Positions 16,148 to 25,021 of a stretch of 64,000 nt of DNA are shown here, one piece after another. This DNA comes from Gammaproteobacteria bacterium (GTDB lineage Bacteria > Pseudomonadota > Gammaproteobacteria > Steroidobacterales > Steroidobacteraceae), in the NCBI GenBank assembly GCA_018970145.1, contig JAGWWY010000004.1, positions 96,139-160,138 on the forward strand. Reading direction: 5' to 3'. The translations under genes and the position numbers were made by a program. Under the pieces are notes generated by a model. That model was not told the origin of the DNA and ran no database searches. It worked only from the letters and a program-made list of their open reading frames with translations. Position 1 is the stretch's first letter. Each line of letters begins with the position of its first letter.

Positions 16148-17125
16148 ATGATTTTCGAGCCGAGCTGGTGGTTGCGCGGCCAGCACCTGCAGTCGATTTT
16201 GCCAAGTTTCCCGGGACGACGGCCTCTCGTCGAGCGTCGTGCCGCACCGATGCTCGCAGCGAGTCGGGAGCATCTGCTCGACTGTGGCGATGGTGTGCGT
16301 CTGCAAGCGTTCCATGCGCCCTCGCGCTCACCCAACCGCGACAAGCCGCCTACGCTAGTCGCTCTCTTACATGGTTGGGAGGGGAGCGCGCAGTCGCTGT
16401 ATGTTCTGTCGTTGGCGCAGTCGCTGCATGCGCAGGGATTCGATGTCGTCAGATTGAATTTGCGCGATCACGGCGCTACCCATCATCTGAATCGGGATTT
16501 GTTCCACTCATGTCGCCTCGATGAGGTCATCGGAGCGATCAAGGAAATCCAGTCTCGTTTCGTCAAGGATCGGTTGGTACTAGCCGGCTTTTCCTTGGGC
16601 GGTAACTTCATGTTGCGCGTGGCGGCGCAGGCGCAGCAGGCAAATTTGCGAATTCACCGTGCGATCGGGATTTCACCGGTGCTCGATCCGGCGGTGACGC
16701 TCGATGCGCTCGAGCGCGGTGCGCTGTTGTACCGATGGTATTTCGTTCGCAAATGGTCGCGCTCTTTACGGCTAAAGCAACAGGCTTGGCCCGGTCAGTT
16801 TGATCTCAACGAACTGATGGCGTCGCAGGATTTGCGTCGGATGACACGCGAGCTCGTTTTATCGCATGCGGGCTACCCGCGGGTTGAGGATTACTTCGCA
16901 GGTTATGCGATCACGGGCGATCGGCTGGCGAAGCTCGTCGTGCCCTCGACGCTGGTGACGGCACTGGACGACCCGATCATTCCTGCAGTCGACCTAGCGC
17001 GCATCGCGCAGCCGCCCGCACTCAAGGTCATCACCACGGAGACTGGCGGTCACTGCGGTTTTTTTGAGTCATTCACCGGCCCTGGTTGGATCGATCGGCT
17101 GGTGCTCAACGAGATCGATCCCTAG
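16148..17125 (+). CDS. alpha/beta hydrolase, YheT family
   Basis: A 325-residue alpha/beta hydrolase. The N-terminal WWLRGQHLQSILPSFPGRRP is typical of YheT (GxxxHLQTxLP). The nucleophile elbow is AGFSLGGNF, the acid is in TALDDPIIP, and the catalytic histidine in TGGHCGFFE, all in the expected order. Family members are esterase-like, with the physiological substrate unknown. The first ATG is at 16148, four bases after yadH; GTG codons at 16124 and 16136 would overlap yadH. The gene probably belongs to the yadGH transcript. Confidence 0.85.
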   Translation: MIFEPSWWLRGQHLQSILPSFPGRRPLVERRAAPMLAASREHLLDCGDGVRLQAFHAPSRSPNRDKPPTLVALLHGWEGSAQSLYVLSLAQSLHAQGFDVVRLNLRDHGATHHLNRDLFHSCRLDEVIGAIKEIQSRFVKDRLVLAGFSLGGNFMLRVAAQAQQANLRIHRAIGISPVLDPAVTLDALERGALLYRWYFVRKWSRSLRLKQQAWPGQFDLNELMASQDLRRMTRELVLSHAGYPRVEDYFAGYAITGDRLAKLVVPSTLVTALDDPIIPAVDLARIAQPPALKVITTETGGHCGFFESFTGPGWIDRLVLNEIDP

Positions 17126-17135
17126 AATCAGACGC

Positions 17136-17837
17136 ATGGATAGCTCATCTCGCCGTTGGGTCGGTTTGTTATCGGCGGTCGCGCTGATGACTCTCGCCGC
17201 GTGCAGTGATTTGCAGCAGTGGCGCAGCGCGCAGCGCGCCGACACCATCGAGAGCTACGAGGCTTTCTTGGAGCAACACCCCGAGAGCCAATACGCACCG
17301 GTCGCACAGCGGCGTCTGAGCGATCTCATTGAGCAGCGCGACTGGCTGTCCGCCTCAGAGGTCGACACGGCCGAAGCCTATCGAAATTTCATCAACACCC
17401 ACCCCAAAGGTCGCTGGGTGCGTGAGGCTCGGGTCAGGCTGCAAAACTTTTTGTCGACGCCGGGTGTCTTGGGTCCGGCAGCCATCGAACCGATTGAACC
17501 CATAGAACCGATCGAGCCGGCGACACCACCTGCGATGTTGCCAGCTGAGCCCTCGGCGCAGGAGTCGTCCTCCTCCTCGGTGCAAAGCCCGGTTGAACAC
17601 CGCATTCAGTTAGGTGCCTTCTCCTCTCGCGACAAGGCACTCGAGGGCTGGCGGAGTGCGCGGGAGCGATATCCCGAGTTGCAGGGGCTCGTCTCGCAGG
17701 TCGTCTCGGGCGCAAGCTCGAATGGTCCCATCCATCGGCTGCAAGCGAGTGTCGTGAGTGAGGCTCGCGCTCGCGAGATTTGCCGTGTGCTCGTCAAGTC
17801 GGGTCAGCCCTGCGTTTACGTTCCGCCGGAACGCTGA
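17136..17837 (+). CDS. SPOR-domain lipoprotein
   Basis: A 233-residue protein with a lipoprotein signal (residues 7-22, lipobox LAAC, Cys-22). Two helical repeats follow (DTIESYEAFLEQHPESQYAP and a sister copy ending FINTHPKGRW), resembling TPR/YfgC-like repeats. A linker carries the exact repeat IEPIEPIEPIEP encoded by four 9-base units at about 17487-17522. The C-terminal domain from about residue 150 (HRIQLGAFSSRDKALEGW, ending CVYVPPE) is a SPOR domain, which binds denuded septal peptidoglycan. It lies beside an ExeA-like ATPase. The start at 17136 is chosen for the signal peptide; the frame is open further upstream inside the hydrolase gene. Confidence 0.8.
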   Translation: MDSSSRRWVGLLSAVALMTLAACSDLQQWRSAQRADTIESYEAFLEQHPESQYAPVAQRRLSDLIEQRDWLSASEVDTAEAYRNFINTHPKGRWVREARVRLQNFLSTPGVLGPAAIEPIEPIEPIEPATPPAMLPAEPSAQESSSSSVQSPVEHRIQLGAFSSRDKALEGWRSARERYPELQGLVSQVVSGASSNGPIHRLQASVVSEARAREICRVLVKSGQPCVYVPPER

Positions 17838-17845
17838 GCGATCGC

Positions 17846-18754
17846 GTGTATCTCGGTTTCTTCCGACTGGACGAGAACCCTTTCGCCATTACGCCAGATC
17901 CTCGTTATCTCTTTCCGAGCGCGCGACATGCGGACGCCCTCGCTCACCTTGTCTACGGCGTCAGTGGTGCCGGCGGCTTCATCCAACTGACCGGCGAAGT
18001 CGGTACCGGCAAAACGACGCTCGTACGCTCGTTGCTTGCGCGGCAATTGCCCGATGTCGACGTCGCATTGATTCTCAATCCGCGCGTCACGGTCAACGAG
18101 TTTCTGCTGACGATCTGTGAGGAGCTCGGGGTGACCGTCGAAGGTGCAGCGTGCGATAGCGTCAAGCAGTTGATGGATGCACTCACGGCACGACTGCTTG
18201 CTGCCAACACGGCCGGTCGACGTGTTGCCGTGCTCATCGACGAGGCACACCTGCTCGAACGCGATGTGCTCGAGCAGGTGAGGTTGCTGACCAATCTTGA
18301 AACACCGACTCGAAAGTTGCTGCAAATCATCCTCATCGGACAACCGGAGTTACGTGAGCTGCTGGCGCGCGACGACCTGCGCCAAGTCGCCCAGCGAATA
18401 ACCGGTCGATATCACTTGGCACCACTCGAGGCCGATGAGGCGGCTGCTTATGTCCGGCATCGACTGCAGGTCGCCGGCGCGAGAAACGAGATTTTTACGC
18501 CACGGGCATTGCGCAGTTTGCATCGGGTGTCCGGTGGTTTCCCTCGGCTGATCAATATCATCGCCGATCGCGCCATGCTCGCCGCCTATGTCGGAAATCG
18601 TCACGAGATCGATGCACGACTCGTGCGGGCTGCGGCGGCTGAAGTTCGCGGCGATGCCGATATGGATAAGCGCCCCCGCCGTGGCTGGATTTTGATCGGC
18701 TTGACCGTTTTGCTCGTCCTCGTTGCGAGTGCATGGGTGTTACTGCGGCGTTGA
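17846..18754 (+). CDS. ExeA/GspA-like AAA ATPase with C-terminal membrane anchor
   Basis: A 302-residue AAA ATPase. MYLGFFRLDENPFAITPDPR is the standard opening of ExeA/MshM-type proteins, which fixes the start at the GTG at 17846, eight bases after the SPOR gene. Walker A is GEVGTGKTTL, Walker B VLIDEAHLL, and VAQRITGRYHLAPL is the conserved sensor region. A single transmembrane helix (about residues 282-299) ends the protein. ExeA with ExeB opens peptidoglycan for secretin assembly, but no secretin lies here; pairing with a SPOR protein suggests work at septal peptidoglycan. Confidence 0.85.
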   Translation: MYLGFFRLDENPFAITPDPRYLFPSARHADALAHLVYGVSGAGGFIQLTGEVGTGKTTLVRSLLARQLPDVDVALILNPRVTVNEFLLTICEELGVTVEGAACDSVKQLMDALTARLLAANTAGRRVAVLIDEAHLLERDVLEQVRLLTNLETPTRKLLQIILIGQPELRELLARDDLRQVAQRITGRYHLAPLEADEAAAYVRHRLQVAGARNEIFTPRALRSLHRVSGGFPRLINIIADRAMLAAYVGNRHEIDARLVRAAAAEVRGDADMDKRPRRGWILIGLTVLLVLVASAWVLLRR

Positions 18755-18769
18755 CGCTAGACTCGTGCC

Positions 18770-19201
18770 ATGGCGGTACTCATTGAAGGGCTCTCGGTGG
18801 TCATTCGTCGCAGCGCGATCGAGGGTCGATTCCAAGGCGGCTGGGAGGCGCTACTCGCGCAGTTGCCGCAATCGACGCTGTGTGACGACGCTGAGATCGC
18901 CCGTGTGGGCTTCACCGATTCCGAGCAGTGTCAGCAGTTCGTCATGGCACTCATGGAAGCCGGGCTCGACTACGTCGATGAAGTCAATGGCATGGCCAAA
19001 GACTTCGTTGTTGTCGACCAGCGTGCCGGTATCACCACCTTGTGCGATTGGTTGGACTACGGGCATGTCACGATCGATGGCGATCATGCGACAGTGGCGG
19101 CCTGTCGGCTGCTCGAAAGTACGAGTTCAGAAATCGTCACGCCGCGAGAGTGGTCTTACGAAGGTTCGCTGAGTGAGCGATATGGTCCGAAGAGTGCGTG
19201 A
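18770..19201 (+). CDS. conserved-looking hypothetical protein
   Basis: A 143-residue protein, start ATG at 18770, 15 bases after the ExeA-like gene. It has no signal peptide, membrane segment or motif I can name; the composition is acidic, with a D/E-rich middle (AGLDYVDEVNGMAKDFVVVD) and a final EWSYEGSLSERYG. Its 3' end overlaps the start of the PQQ dehydrogenase by 29 bases, which suggests co-transcription from the upstream cluster into the dehydrogenase gene. I do not recognise it. Confidence 0.6.
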   Translation: MAVLIEGLSVVIRRSAIEGRFQGGWEALLAQLPQSTLCDDAEIARVGFTDSEQCQQFVMALMEAGLDYVDEVNGMAKDFVVVDQRAGITTLCDWLDYGHVTIDGDHATVAACRLLESTSSEIVTPREWSYEGSLSERYGPKSA

Positions 19202-21113
19202 CTCGAGATCTACCTTGAATCGCGTCGTGGCGCTCGGCTTCTTGTTTGCCGCGCTCTGCATGCCCGCCGCCGCAGATTGGCCGAACTTCGGGGGCGACCC
19301 GGGCGGCAGTCAGCATTCGCCGCTGATTCAAATAGATCCGAAAAACGTCAAGCGTCTCAAGCGGGTCTGGACGCATCGCTCTGGCGACGTGGTTGACGCG
19401 CCGGCGCCAAACGGCACGATTTTGCAAACGACGCCACTGCACGTGAACGACACGCTGTATTTCTGCACGCCGCTGAACCGCGTCTTTGCGTTAGATCCAC
19501 GTACGGGTCGTGAGCGTTGGATCTTTGATCCGCATCGCGACGGGATCAGTCCGCCGCCGGATCGACCGATGCGATGCCGCGGCGTCGCTTACTGGGCGGA
19601 CTCAATCGAGTCCCCGGAGACTGTGTGCGCACGACGTATTTTCCGCAATGGCGATTCGGGGCGGATGTATGCACTCGATGCCGATACGGGCAAACGCTGC
19701 GTCGACTTCGGTAAAGGCAAGGGGCACATGGGTTGGGTGTCGCATCGTGATTACGAAAATCACGGAGACGGCATCCTCGCCGCGTCCACGTCACCACCCG
19801 CCGTGATCGGTGATCTCGTTATTTCGGCGATGATGGTCAACGACGGGATCGCCAACGCGAAAGACGGACTGGTGCGCGCTTTCGATGTGCGCACGGGTGA
19901 GTTGCGCTGGGAGTTCAATCCGATTCCGGCTGAGTATCGCGATCTCAGCGGAGCTGCCAACGTGTGGTCGACCATCAGCATCGATACCGAGCACCAACTG
20001 GTGTTCTTGCCGACCACGAGTCCCTCGACGGATTATTACGGTGGTGGTCGTCGCTTCGACTTGCCGCTCGCGAACGCTATCGTTGCGCTCGATGCGAGAA
20101 ACGGCAAAGTCGTGTGGTCTAAGCAAGTCGTGCACCACGATATCTTTGACTATGATCTCATCGGTCATCCGCTGTTGGTCGATATTCAGCGTGATGGAAA
20201 AACCGTTCCTGCCGCCTTACTGCAAACCAAGATGGGCTGGCTCTTTGGCTTCCATCGCTTGACCGGCGAGCCGCTTTGGCCAATCGTCGAACAGGCAGTG
20301 CCAATGAGCGATGTGCCGGGCGAGCTTGCCAGTCGCACTCAGCCGGTGCCGACGGGTATGGCGCCTTTTGCACGACAAACCCTCACGCGCGACAGTCTAT
20401 TTGGCTTGACGCCGCTCGATCGACTCGCCTGCCGCCGGCAGTTTGATCGTCTTCGATACGAGGGCATGTATACCCCGCCATCCGCCCAAGGTTCGATCTT
20501 GTTCCCTTCGGCTTTGGGGGGCGGTAACTGGGGCGGCGCCGCCTATGATCCGAAGAGCAATCTGCTCATCATCAAGGCCGAGAATCTGGCCACGGTGATC
20601 AAAGTCGTTCCGAAGCAAGATCCGGCCAAAGAGGATCAGCAAGCGCCCAAAGATTATTTGACCCGGCCGCTGGTCGGCACGCCGTATCGAGTCGAAGGTG
20701 AGCTGTTTCAATCTCCGCTTGGTATCCCCTGTACACCGCCCCCTTGGGGAACGCTCGCTGCCATCGATCTCGCGAGCGGCCAAGTACGCTGGAAGATTCC
20801 GCTCGGTCAGATCCAGCGTGCTGGCGTGACGATTCCGCAAGGGGTGAAGTGGGGCTCGCCGAATGTGGGCGGCCCGATCACGACGGCGAGCGGTTTGACC
20901 TTCATTGCGGCTACGATGGACGCGAAATTGCGCGCCATCGAAACGACAACGGGCCGAGAGTTGTGGTCGGCGAAGTTGCCCGTGCCCGGTATGGCCGTGC
21001 CGATGACCTACCAAGCCGGCGGCAAGCAGTTCGTCGTCATCGCCGCGGGCGGTAATACGCAGGTGGGTACTGCGCTCGGCGATTATTTGATCGCTTACGC
21101 CTTGCCTGATTGA
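19173..21113 (+). CDS. PQQ-dependent dehydrogenase, soluble periplasmic type
   Basis: A 646-residue quinoprotein with an eight-bladed propeller layout. A signal peptide (about residues 15-35, ending PAAADW) is followed by repeated W-motif blades (for example VFALDPRTGRERWIF, VRAFDVRTGELRWEF, LRAIETTTGRELWSA). The order resembles the membrane glucose dehydrogenase family without its N-terminal membrane domain. It would oxidise a sugar or alcohol in the periplasm and pass electrons to quinone or cytochrome; the substrate is unknown. GTG at 19173 has AAGG eight bases upstream; an ATG at 19182 is an alternative. No PQQ synthesis genes are in the window. The 3' end overlaps a convergent nucleoside hydrolase by 19 bases. 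Confidence 0.85.
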   Translation: MSDMVRRVRDSRSTLNRVVALGFLFAALCMPAAADWPNFGGDPGGSQHSPLIQIDPKNVKRLKRVWTHRSGDVVDAPAPNGTILQTTPLHVNDTLYFCTPLNRVFALDPRTGRERWIFDPHRDGISPPPDRPMRCRGVAYWADSIESPETVCARRIFRNGDSGRMYALDADTGKRCVDFGKGKGHMGWVSHRDYENHGDGILAASTSPPAVIGDLVISAMMVNDGIANAKDGLVRAFDVRTGELRWEFNPIPAEYRDLSGAANVWSTISIDTEHQLVFLPTTSPSTDYYGGGRRFDLPLANAIVALDARNGKVVWSKQVVHHDIFDYDLIGHPLLVDIQRDGKTVPAALLQTKMGWLFGFHRLTGEPLWPIVEQAVPMSDVPGELASRTQPVPTGMAPFARQTLTRDSLFGLTPLDRLACRRQFDRLRYEGMYTPPSAQGSILFPSALGGGNWGGAAYDPKSNLLIIKAENLATVIKVVPKQDPAKEDQQAPKDYLTRPLVGTPYRVEGELFQSPLGIPCTPPPWGTLAAIDLASGQVRWKIPLGQIQRAGVTIPQGVKWGSPNVGGPITTASGLTFIAATMDAKLRAIETTTGRELWSAKLPVPGMAVPMTYQAGGKQFVVIAAGGNTQVGTALGDYLIAYALPD

Positions 21114-22045
21114 GCCAGTTTTCGATGTAGCAGGTCAAAGATGCCTGCGGCATTAGCTCGTACGCCCCAACGAACATTCTGGTGCGGTGCCACGTCTGCT
21201 CGGAACTCGACCGCCGTGTGACCTGCAGTCAACGTCGATTCGGTTTCCACCTCGATGTGACAGCGTCGAAATTCGAATAGGGCAGGCTCGATCAGCCAGG
21301 CGATCGGACAGGGGTCGTGTAATGGGGCGCCTTGTGCTGCCGGGCTATTGGCGGGTAGGTACGTGGCAAAGGTCAGAAGGTTTGCCGTCGCAACGGCTGA
21401 GGGATTCCCCAGACGTGCGATCGTGTCGATGCGTTCCGGCGTCGCGCGTACTTGGTGGGTCACATCGAGGCCGAATGCCACGATCTCGACATCGGTAGCA
21501 AATACGACCTGCGCCGCGTGCGGGTCGGCATAGATGTTGTATTCGGCCGAGGCTGTGATGTTGCCACCTTCGCTGCGTGCGCCGCCCATGATGGCGATTT
21601 CGCGTATGGCGTTTGTAATAGAGGGCTCACGCAGCAAAGCCGTTGCGACGTTGGTCAGCGGGCCGGTCGCCACCAAAGCAATACTTCTGGCAGGCGCGGC
21701 GAGCAGCGTTTGGATAAGCCAATCGACGGCGTGTTCTGCTTCGACGGCGTGTCGAGGCTCAAAGAGCGGGAGGTCTCCCAAACCAGACTCGCCATGGAAA
21801 TGACCGGCTTCTATGGGACTTCTTTTGAGCGGACGCTCACATCCGGCGTAAATGGGCACATCCTCGCGCAAGGCGATCTCCCGCAGGACGCCAGCGTTGC
21901 GTGCCGTGAGCTTGGCAGACACGTTACCCGCAACCGTCGTGATCCCGAGGACCTTTAGCGCATCGCGTGCAGCGAAGGCCAACAGCAAAGCGACGCCGTC
22001 GTCGACCCCGGGATCGCAGTCAAAGATAACCGTTAATGGACTCAT
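21095..22045 (-). CDS. inosine/uridine-preferring nucleoside hydrolase
   Basis: A 316-residue nucleoside hydrolase. The calcium-binding N-terminal DCDPGVDDGVALLLA (D-x-D-x-G-x-D-D) is at residues 9-23. IAIMGGA, EYNIYADPHAAQVVF and the late APLHDPCPIAW (catalytic His and Asp) are all in place. The family hydrolyses the N-glycosidic bond of ribonucleosides for base salvage. No signal peptide is visible. It is the last gene of a four-gene minus-strand cluster, 19 bases after the aldo/keto reductase. Confidence 0.9.
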   Translation of the reverse strand: MSPLTVIFDCDPGVDDGVALLLAFAARDALKVLGITTVAGNVSAKLTARNAGVLREIALREDVPIYAGCERPLKRSPIEAGHFHGESGLGDLPLFEPRHAVEAEHAVDWLIQTLLAAPARSIALVATGPLTNVATALLREPSITNAIREIAIMGGARSEGGNITASAEYNIYADPHAAQVVFATDVEIVAFGLDVTHQVRATPERIDTIARLGNPSAVATANLLTFATYLPANSPAAQGAPLHDPCPIAWLIEPALFEFRRCHIEVETESTLTAGHTAVEFRADVAPHQNVRWGVRANAAGIFDLLHRKLAQSGKA

Positions 22046-22064
22046 GCATTACGACCGTGGGCAA

Positions 22065-22982
22065 TCAGCCCGGGAGTGAATCCCACCAGCTTTCCATGCG
22101 GCGACGCATGGCAGCATCGGGCAGCGTCCCCTGTGCGGCCGCGAGATTGTCCTCGAGATTGGCAAGCCGCGTCATGCCGGGGATCGCGCAAGTCACGGCC
22201 GGATGCGAGATGACGTACTTCAAGAACAGTTGGCCCCAGCTCTTCGCGCTGATGTCGTTGGCCCAGCCCGGCAGCTCTTGATCACGCACCCGCGAGAACA
22301 GATTACCGTCGCGCCGTCCGCCAAATGGCAAGTTGATCAAGACCGCCATCCCGCGATCGGCTGCGAGCGGTAGCAGTTCATCACCTGCGCCACGATTGCC
22401 GAGCGAGTAGTCGATCTGGATGAAATCGAGCGCTTCGTTTTTCATGATGCTCGTCATTTCCGCGTATTGCGCATCTTGCGAGGTGGTGATGCCGACATAG
22501 CGGATTTTTTTTGCCGCTACTTGCTCGCGCAGCAGTGGCAGAAGCACGGCAGTGCCGACGAGATTGTGCACCTGTACGAGATCGAGCGTCTCGGCACGCA
22601 ACATTCGGAGAGAGTTATCCAGCATCGCGATACCTTCTTCGCGAGTGCCGCCGCGCGCGGTCACTTTGGTGGCGAGGAAGATCTGACGCCGATTGCCAAT
22701 CTCGCCGATCAGCTCACCGAGTGTCTGTTCGGATTCTCGGTATGAAGGAGCGGTATCGATGACGCTCGCGCCGCCGCCGGTGAGCCCGGCGATCACTTCG
22801 CGTCGAGCGGCGCGCTCCTCGGGCGTCTTTGGGCTGTAGTTATTCGTGCCGAGCCCGACAACTGGTAGTCGTTCGCCACTTTTTGGAATGGCCTTGCGGA
22901 TCAAGGGTGAGGCGGCAGAGGCTCCGCAGGCCGCGAGAGCCAAGCCCATTTGTATGGCAAGCCGTCGGTCGATCGTCAGCAT
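22065..22982 (-). CDS. exported aldo/keto reductase (Tat-type signal)
   Basis: A 305-residue aldo/keto reductase. The N-terminus IDRRLAIQMGLALAACGASA combines a twin-arginine start with an LAAC lipobox-like sequence, so it may be a Tat-exported lipoprotein; this is unusual for an NADPH enzyme but seen in related genomes. The barrel shows VIDTAPSYRESEQTLGEL (Asp and Tyr of the tetrad), LATKV (Lys) and LVQVHNL (His). The substrate is unknown. The stop is 19 bases before the nucleoside hydrolase and the start two bases after the racemase-like gene, so it sits in a tight operon. Confidence 0.82.
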   Translation of the reverse strand: MLTIDRRLAIQMGLALAACGASAASPLIRKAIPKSGERLPVVGLGTNNYSPKTPEERAARREVIAGLTGGGASVIDTAPSYRESEQTLGELIGEIGNRRQIFLATKVTARGGTREEGIAMLDNSLRMLRAETLDLVQVHNLVGTAVLLPLLREQVAAKKIRYVGITTSQDAQYAEMTSIMKNEALDFIQIDYSLGNRGAGDELLPLAADRGMAVLINLPFGGRRDGNLFSRVRDQELPGWANDISAKSWGQLFLKYVISHPAVTCAIPGMTRLANLEDNLAAAQGTLPDAAMRRRMESWWDSLPG

Positions 22983-22984
22983 GT

Positions 22985-23683
22985 TCAGGCTCCTCGGTTT
23001 ATCAAATCCATGGGAGTGGCGAGTGCGGGCTCAAGCTTCGCTGCATTCCAAAGCGCCCAAGCTAGGCAAAGATTCGAGCTGATCACCGGCGGATCATCAC
23101 GATGGGCCTCGTCTCGATACCACGCTTTGAGTGCACGCAGCGTGGGCATGCCTGTGCCGCTGATGACCACGCATTGCGCCCCATCGAGCGAGAGGGCGTC
23201 AAGTCCGCGCCGTGCATCCTCGCTGGTGAGCTCGTAAATGGCGTGGGTATCCGTCAGTGTGGGGTCTACCCGCGCCGTATCGGTCAGGGTCATGCCCGCC
23301 TCGCGCCAATACCGATAGCCCTCTTCGGCGAGACCCTGCGGATAGGGCGACACGAGTGCGATGTGGTCGACTTCCAACACCTGCAGCGCCCGCCGGATCG
23401 ATTGGGCCGCGGTGATCACCGGGATATGAGTGGATGCGGCGGCGGTCAGTTCATCCTCGCGTGCGGGCGTCACTCGATAGCTGGAGCCCGTACAGCCATA
23501 GCCGAGGGCGGCGATGTCGAGCGTGCCAAATTGCGCAAGCGCCTGCGGCATGTGGTGAATGTAGTGATCGAGCCGCTCTTCGACTCGTGACGCCGGATGC
23601 ACGAGCCGGGTCGCGTAAAGCGCTGCGCCTTCTGGCAGTAGTTCGCGGAGCTCGGGCTCGACGGTGGGATTGGCCTGTGGCAC
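22985..23683 (-). CDS. Asp/Glu racemase or maleate isomerase-like protein
   Basis: At least 232 residues of the Asp/Glu racemase superfamily (maleate isomerase/arylmalonate decarboxylase branch): PQANPTVEPEL at the start, the first catalytic-type cysteine in LGYGCTGSSY, and HIALVSPYPQ mid-domain. Where two-cysteine members have the second Cys, this protein reads SGTGMPTLRAL and has none. The first usable start (GTG, 23683) has no ribosome site, and the frame is open upstream through RARIGVAV, which looks like the missing first strand, so translation probably begins further upstream at a non-canonical codon. It lies within the unknown protein-AKR-nucleoside hydrolase operon. Confidence 0.68.
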   Translation of the reverse strand: MPQANPTVEPELRELLPEGAALYATRLVHPASRVEERLDHYIHHMPQALAQFGTLDIAALGYGCTGSSYRVTPAREDELTAAASTHIPVITAAQSIRRALQVLEVDHIALVSPYPQGLAEEGYRYWREAGMTLTDTARVDPTLTDTHAIYELTSEDARRGLDALSLDGAQCVVISGTGMPTLRALKAWYRDEAHRDDPPVISSNLCLAWALWNAAKLEPALATPMDLINRGA

Positions 23684-23730
23684 CGCGACGCCAATGCGCG
23701 CGCGGTGGCCGTAGTCGCGTTGCGGTGCCT

Positions 23731-24111
23731 CTACTCGCAGAGGCTCTCCAGATAGCCCTGTGCGACCGGCGAGAGGCGCTTCATCGCCAGAGCGCGGGCC
23801 TTTGGCGCATCGAGCAAATGCTCGAGCGGACCGGAGACGAGCATGCGTAGCACCTGCGGATCTCTCCGCGATACGGCAGCCATTTTATTGAGTACAGTGA
23901 AGCCGCGATAAATTTTTGAGCGCGGCGCGCGGCGATTTTCGATGGAACGGGCGAGGTACTGGCCGAAGCGGGAATAAAGGAAGTAATCGTCATCCCCTAC
24001 GTGGAAGCGCGCTTCGGCGAAGAAGTCCGGAAAATTCTTCTCGAGGTATTGATTAACCTTGAGGAGACGGGGTCCAGGGTCGTTGTCTTGCGACGCTGCT
24101 AACTTCTTCAT
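23731..24111 (-). CDS. hypothetical protein
   Basis: A 126-residue protein from ATG 24111, preceded by an AAGAAGAA stretch and a GGAGG at longer distance. A longer frame exists but would run across the promoter region of the divergent SDR gene. It is mixed alpha/beta with EKNFPDFFAEARFHVGDDDY and SIENRRAPRSKIY; I see no signal peptide or known motif. It heads the operon with the racemase-like, AKR and nucleoside hydrolase genes. I do not recognise it. Confidence 0.55.
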   Translation of the reverse strand: MKKLAASQDNDPGPRLLKVNQYLEKNFPDFFAEARFHVGDDDYFLYSRFGQYLARSIENRRAPRSKIYRGFTVLNKMAAVSRRDPQVLRMLVSGPLEHLLDAPKARALAMKRLSPVAQGYLESLCE

Positions 24112-24272
24112 TTCTTCTTGCCACACCTCCGAGGGGTCCAGACCACCATTTCTGGGCGTCACGGGCGGTACCACACCCCGCAACGCGCGCGAAAAGTAAG
24201 GCACAACTTCGGCGAGTGCAATACCTTGGGCGAAAATTTTCCCAGCACACTTTCCAAGCACGAGGAGGAGCG

Positions 24273-25007
24273 ATGCCCGAGCCACAAGATCCAATACTGA
24301 CTCTTGCCAGTTTCAGGCCTGCGCTACGCGCCTTGGTGTGGGGTGCAAGCGGTGGTATCGGTGGGGCGTTCGTGGCTGCGCTAGAGGCGAATCCACGCGT
24401 TGCGGCGGTCATGGCGGCATCGCGCAAGGCCGCGGCGCCTTGGTGCTTCGACCTGGACGATGAGCGTTCCATCGAGGCCGTGGCTCAGGCCGCAGGCGCT
24501 GACGGGCCTGTCGATCTCGTGCTGGTCGCAACGGGCGTGTTGTTGCCGAACCCCGAGAAGAGCTGGCGCCAGCTGGATTCCGCGGTGTTGAGTCGCGTCT
24601 ACGCAATCAACGCCATCGGGCCCGCTTTGATCGCCAAGCACACGCTCGGTTTGCTGCGCCGAGACACGAAGTCTGTTTTCGCCTGCATCTCGGCTCGGGT
24701 GGGATCGATCGAAGACAACCGATTGGGCGGCTGGCATGCGTATCGCGCTTCCAAGGCTGCGCTCAACATGCTGGTGCGCAATCTCGCTATCGAGCTGCGG
24801 CAGCGCAACCCGCAGGCGTTGTGCGTGGCGCTGCACCCCGGCACTGTCGACACCGGCTTGTCGCGACCTTTCCAGTCGGCGGTCGATCCACGCAAGTTGC
24901 AAACGCCGGCGGAATCGGCGCGGCGGATGTTGTCGACGCTCGATGCGCTTAAGCCCGCCGATGCGGGCAAGCTCTGGGCTTACGATGGATCGCCGATCCC
25001 GTTTTGA
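24273..25007 (+). CDS. C-factor-like short-chain dehydrogenase
   Basis: A 244-residue classical-size SDR. GASGGIGGAFV is the NAD(P)-binding glycine motif near residue 17. The catalytic serine lies in ISARVGSIEDN and the YxxxK in WHAYRASKAALNML. The CVALHPGTVDTGLSRPF block is typical of the CsgA/C-factor subgroup, which includes fatty-acid or cardiolipin-linked enzymes. The start is set by the strong GAGGAGGAG at 24262-24270. It is divergent from the hypothetical-racemase operon across 161 bases. Confidence 0.87.
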   Translation: MPEPQDPILTLASFRPALRALVWGASGGIGGAFVAALEANPRVAAVMAASRKAAAPWCFDLDDERSIEAVAQAAGADGPVDLVLVATGVLLPNPEKSWRQLDSAVLSRVYAINAIGPALIAKHTLGLLRRDTKSVFACISARVGSIEDNRLGGWHAYRASKAALNMLVRNLAIELRQRNPQALCVALHPGTVDTGLSRPFQSAVDPRKLQTPAESARRMLSTLDALKPADAGKLWAYDGSPIPF

Positions 25008-25021
25008 TCGGCCCTGCTCGC

